Source of the DNA: Methanobacteriota archaeon
Lineage (GTDB): Archaea; Halobacteriota; Methanocellia; Methanocellales; Methanocellaceae
Direction: 5' to 3'
DNA length: 6,145 nt
Assembly: GCA_023436075.1 (NCBI GenBank)
Contig: JAEZKS010000033.1
Location: forward strand, 1-6,145
This document shows positions 5,287 to 6,145 of this stretch, in pieces. Both the position numbers and the translations under genes were made by a program. The notes beneath the pieces were generated by a model. It made no database searches and was not told the DNA's origin. It saw only the letters and a program-made list of their open reading frames with translations. Position 1 is the first letter of the stretch. Every line of letters begins with the position of its first letter.

Positions 5287-5996
5287 AGGCCGGAGAAATT
5301 GCTGAAGAACGACGAAGGCTTCGGCGTTGCCGTTATCGACAAGGCAGTCATGTCCTGACCGCTCGCTGGAATGGCGGTATCGGCCGGTAAAGCGTCTGTC
5401 CATGAAACCGATGACCCGATGCTATCTGGAAGAGGCCCTGTGCCGGACAGATATTGCTCCATGCCGGAAGGCGACTGGCTTGCGTCTGACGCGAACTGTT
5501 GAGCTACGGCCGGGACCGGTCCTGATCCCGTCTGCATTTGCCCGGTCACTACAGTATCCTGTCCTGCGGACGGCGGCATTTGTCCTGATGACTGAGCCTG
5601 GCCCGACGCCTGCTGGAGCTGTCCGGCCGGTGGCAACTCTCCGGCTGACGGCATGAACTGCCCGCCTGCAGGCATCACTGCCTGAAGCTGCTGACCCGTC
5701 GATGGCACGGGCGTACTCGTGATGTTCATGGCATCGGTGGCATTCGTAGCGTTTGCCATCGGCATGTCAGATTTGTGCTCATCGGCGCCCGCTGACGAAT
5801 TATTCATGCCTGCTATCGATATGCTGTTCCCATTCGTCGTCCATGATCCGGGGAAATTGCCAGCATCATCGAGCTGGATATCTGTTCCCGGGCTCCATGT
5901 CAGCAACAGCGATACGATGCCCACGCTCAACAATAAATTGGCCACACTGACGGCCAGAAGGCCGAATGTGAATGCCGCAATTAGTTTCTTTTCCAT
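5274..5996 (-). CDS. Membrane-anchored or secreted Ser/Thr/Pro/Gln-rich low-complexity protein
   Basis: I do not recognise a family in these 240 residues. MEKK is followed by a hydrophobic segment (about 7-33, ending LLLTW) that may be an uncleaved signal anchor. The rest is external, with no Cys and few charges. A GNFPGSW motif lies at 47-52. Residues 65-93 hold five N-x-S/T sequons (N65, N66, N82, N85 and N91), and another is N233. Residues 101-153 form a GQ repeat with a period near 7. A Pro/Ser-rich stretch follows, and the C terminus is aromatic, SSFFSNFSGLWDQ. The start at 5996 has GGAGGG 6 nt upstream. It is the first gene of a unit with the GtcA-like gene, which overlaps its last codons. 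The composition is that of a glycosylated surface stalk or mucin-like protein, making it a plausible glycosylation target (inference). Confidence 0.8.
   Translation of the reverse strand: MEKKLIAAFTFGLLAVSVANLLLSVGIVSLLLTWSPGTDIQLDDAGNFPGSWTTNGNSISIAGMNNSSAGADEHKSDMPMANATNATDAMNITSTPVPSTGQQLQAVMPAGGQFMPSAGELPPAGQLQQASGQAQSSGQMPPSAGQDTVVTGQMQTGSGPVPAVAQQFASDASQSPSGMEQYLSGTGPLPDSIGSSVSWTDALPADTAIPASGQDMTALSITATPKPSSFFSNFSGLWDQ
5538..5696 (-). repeat. Degenerate GQ tandem repeat in the 5996-5274 protein
   Basis: This codes for residues 101-153. The dipeptide G-Q (once G-E) recurs at residues 101, 112, 119, 125, 132, 138, 145 and 152, mostly 6-7 residues apart, typically preceded by A/S and followed by Pro, Gln, Met or Ser. 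The unit is of the type PPSAGQ or ASGQAQS. It probably forms an extended, disordered stalk. Confidence 0.6.
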
Positions 5997-6002
5997 TATA
6001 TA

Positions 6003-6008
6003 CCCTCC
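6003..6008 (-). promoter_or_regulatory. Strong ribosome binding site for the 5996 start
   Basis: GGAGGG on the minus strand ends 6 nt (TATATA) before ATG 5996 and fixes the start. It is nearly the same leader as that of the 901 gene (GGAGGGTA). Confidence 0.75.
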
Positions 6009-6047
6009 TGTTCAACGAGTATTATACGATAACAATTCTATCAATAA

Positions 6048-6060
6048 ACCAATATAATTC
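6048..6060 (-). promoter_or_regulatory. Candidate TATA box of the 5996-4843 unit
   Basis: GAATTATATTGG on the minus strand lies about 58 bp upstream of ATG 5996, predicting a leader of around 30 nt that contains the GGAGGG site. The distance to the shared element (about 63 bp) is some 9-10 bp longer than in the other three promoters, roughly one helical turn. A second AT-rich candidate (GTATAATAC, about 6020-6028) is too close to the start to include the ribosome binding site. Confidence 0.35.
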
Positions 6061-6114
6061 AAAAAACATGGCAAAATTAAAAATAGGACTTTGTCGTCCG
6101 TAGTTGTTCGAATC

Positions 6115-6145
6115 GCATGCGTTAAAGTGTTAAAGTTCCTTAAAG
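6115..6145 (-). promoter_or_regulatory. Shared 31-bp upstream element, copy 4 (at window edge)
   Basis: On the plus strand it opens GCATGCGTTAAAG and continues with two more TTAAAG blocks, starting at 6130 and 6140. It aligns without gaps to copy 2 at 24 of 31 positions. Here the half-site TTAAAG appears three times as direct repeats (6122, 6130 and 6140). It reaches the end of the window and may continue beyond it. Confidence 0.55.

Noticed and set aside
5287..5403. N-terminal extension of the GtcA-like protein to ATG 5403
   Set aside because: The extra 39 residues would overlap the coding region of the exported protein by 130 nt, are hydrophilic with no family similarity, and make the protein longer than normal GtcA.
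6122..6145. Three TTAAAG direct repeats as the start of a CRISPR or iteron array
   Set aside because: The units are too short and the spacing too small (8 and 10 bp) for CRISPR, and the stretch is explained by alignment with the shared promoter element. The window ends there, so more repeats beyond cannot be excluded.

Overview
The window looks like chromosomal DNA from a euryarchaeon, most likely a methanogen of the Methanocellales/Methanosarcinales type. This lineage call is an inference from a NucS-type endonuclease start, archaeal TATA boxes 26-28 bp ahead of near-leaderless starts, strong GGAGGG ribosome binding sites on other genes, an oligo-T terminator, and methanogen-like use of AGG and ATA codons. 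No rRNA, tRNA, CRISPR array or insertion sequence was seen. Every gene supported here lies on the minus strand, so transcription runs from high to low coordinates.

Layout in transcription order. (1) 5996-5274: a membrane-anchored or secreted low-complexity protein rich in Ser, Thr, Pro, Gly and Gln, with a GQ repeat. (2) 5286-4843: a GtcA-family flippase whose start overlaps the end of gene 1 by 13 nt; an oligo-T stretch follows its stop. (3) 4721-4275: a small secreted protein with FxFPT repeats. Its frame ends at TAG but continues for 31 more codons (to 4179) that still resemble the repeat family. (4) 4037-1920: a GT39/PMT-like multi-pass glycosyltransferase. (5) 1912-1172: a GT2 dolichyl-phosphate-sugar synthase-like enzyme 7 nt downstream. 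(6) 901-515: a second small secreted FGFPT-repeat protein. (7) 380 to beyond position 1: the N-terminal half of endonuclease NucS, with its own promoter and probably unrelated to the rest.

Genes 2, 4 and 5 have the parts list of a three-component glycosylation system. A GT2 enzyme loads a sugar onto a polyprenyl phosphate, a GtcA-like protein flips it, and a GT-C enzyme transfers it outside the cell. Three Ser/Thr-rich exported proteins are interspersed with these genes.

The most striking signal is a 31-bp element (core CTTTAA-N6-TTAAAG preceded by ACATGCGT) upstream of the four transcription units carrying genes 1-6. In three of them it sits exactly 54 bp from a TATTAG-type TATA box. The glycosylation genes and the small exported proteins therefore appear to form one regulon, which suggests (inference) that the exported proteins are substrates or partners of the glycosylation machinery.

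No gene-free stretch exceeds 300 bases. The longest gap (902-1171) holds the promoter of gene 6 and a short trailer of gene 5.
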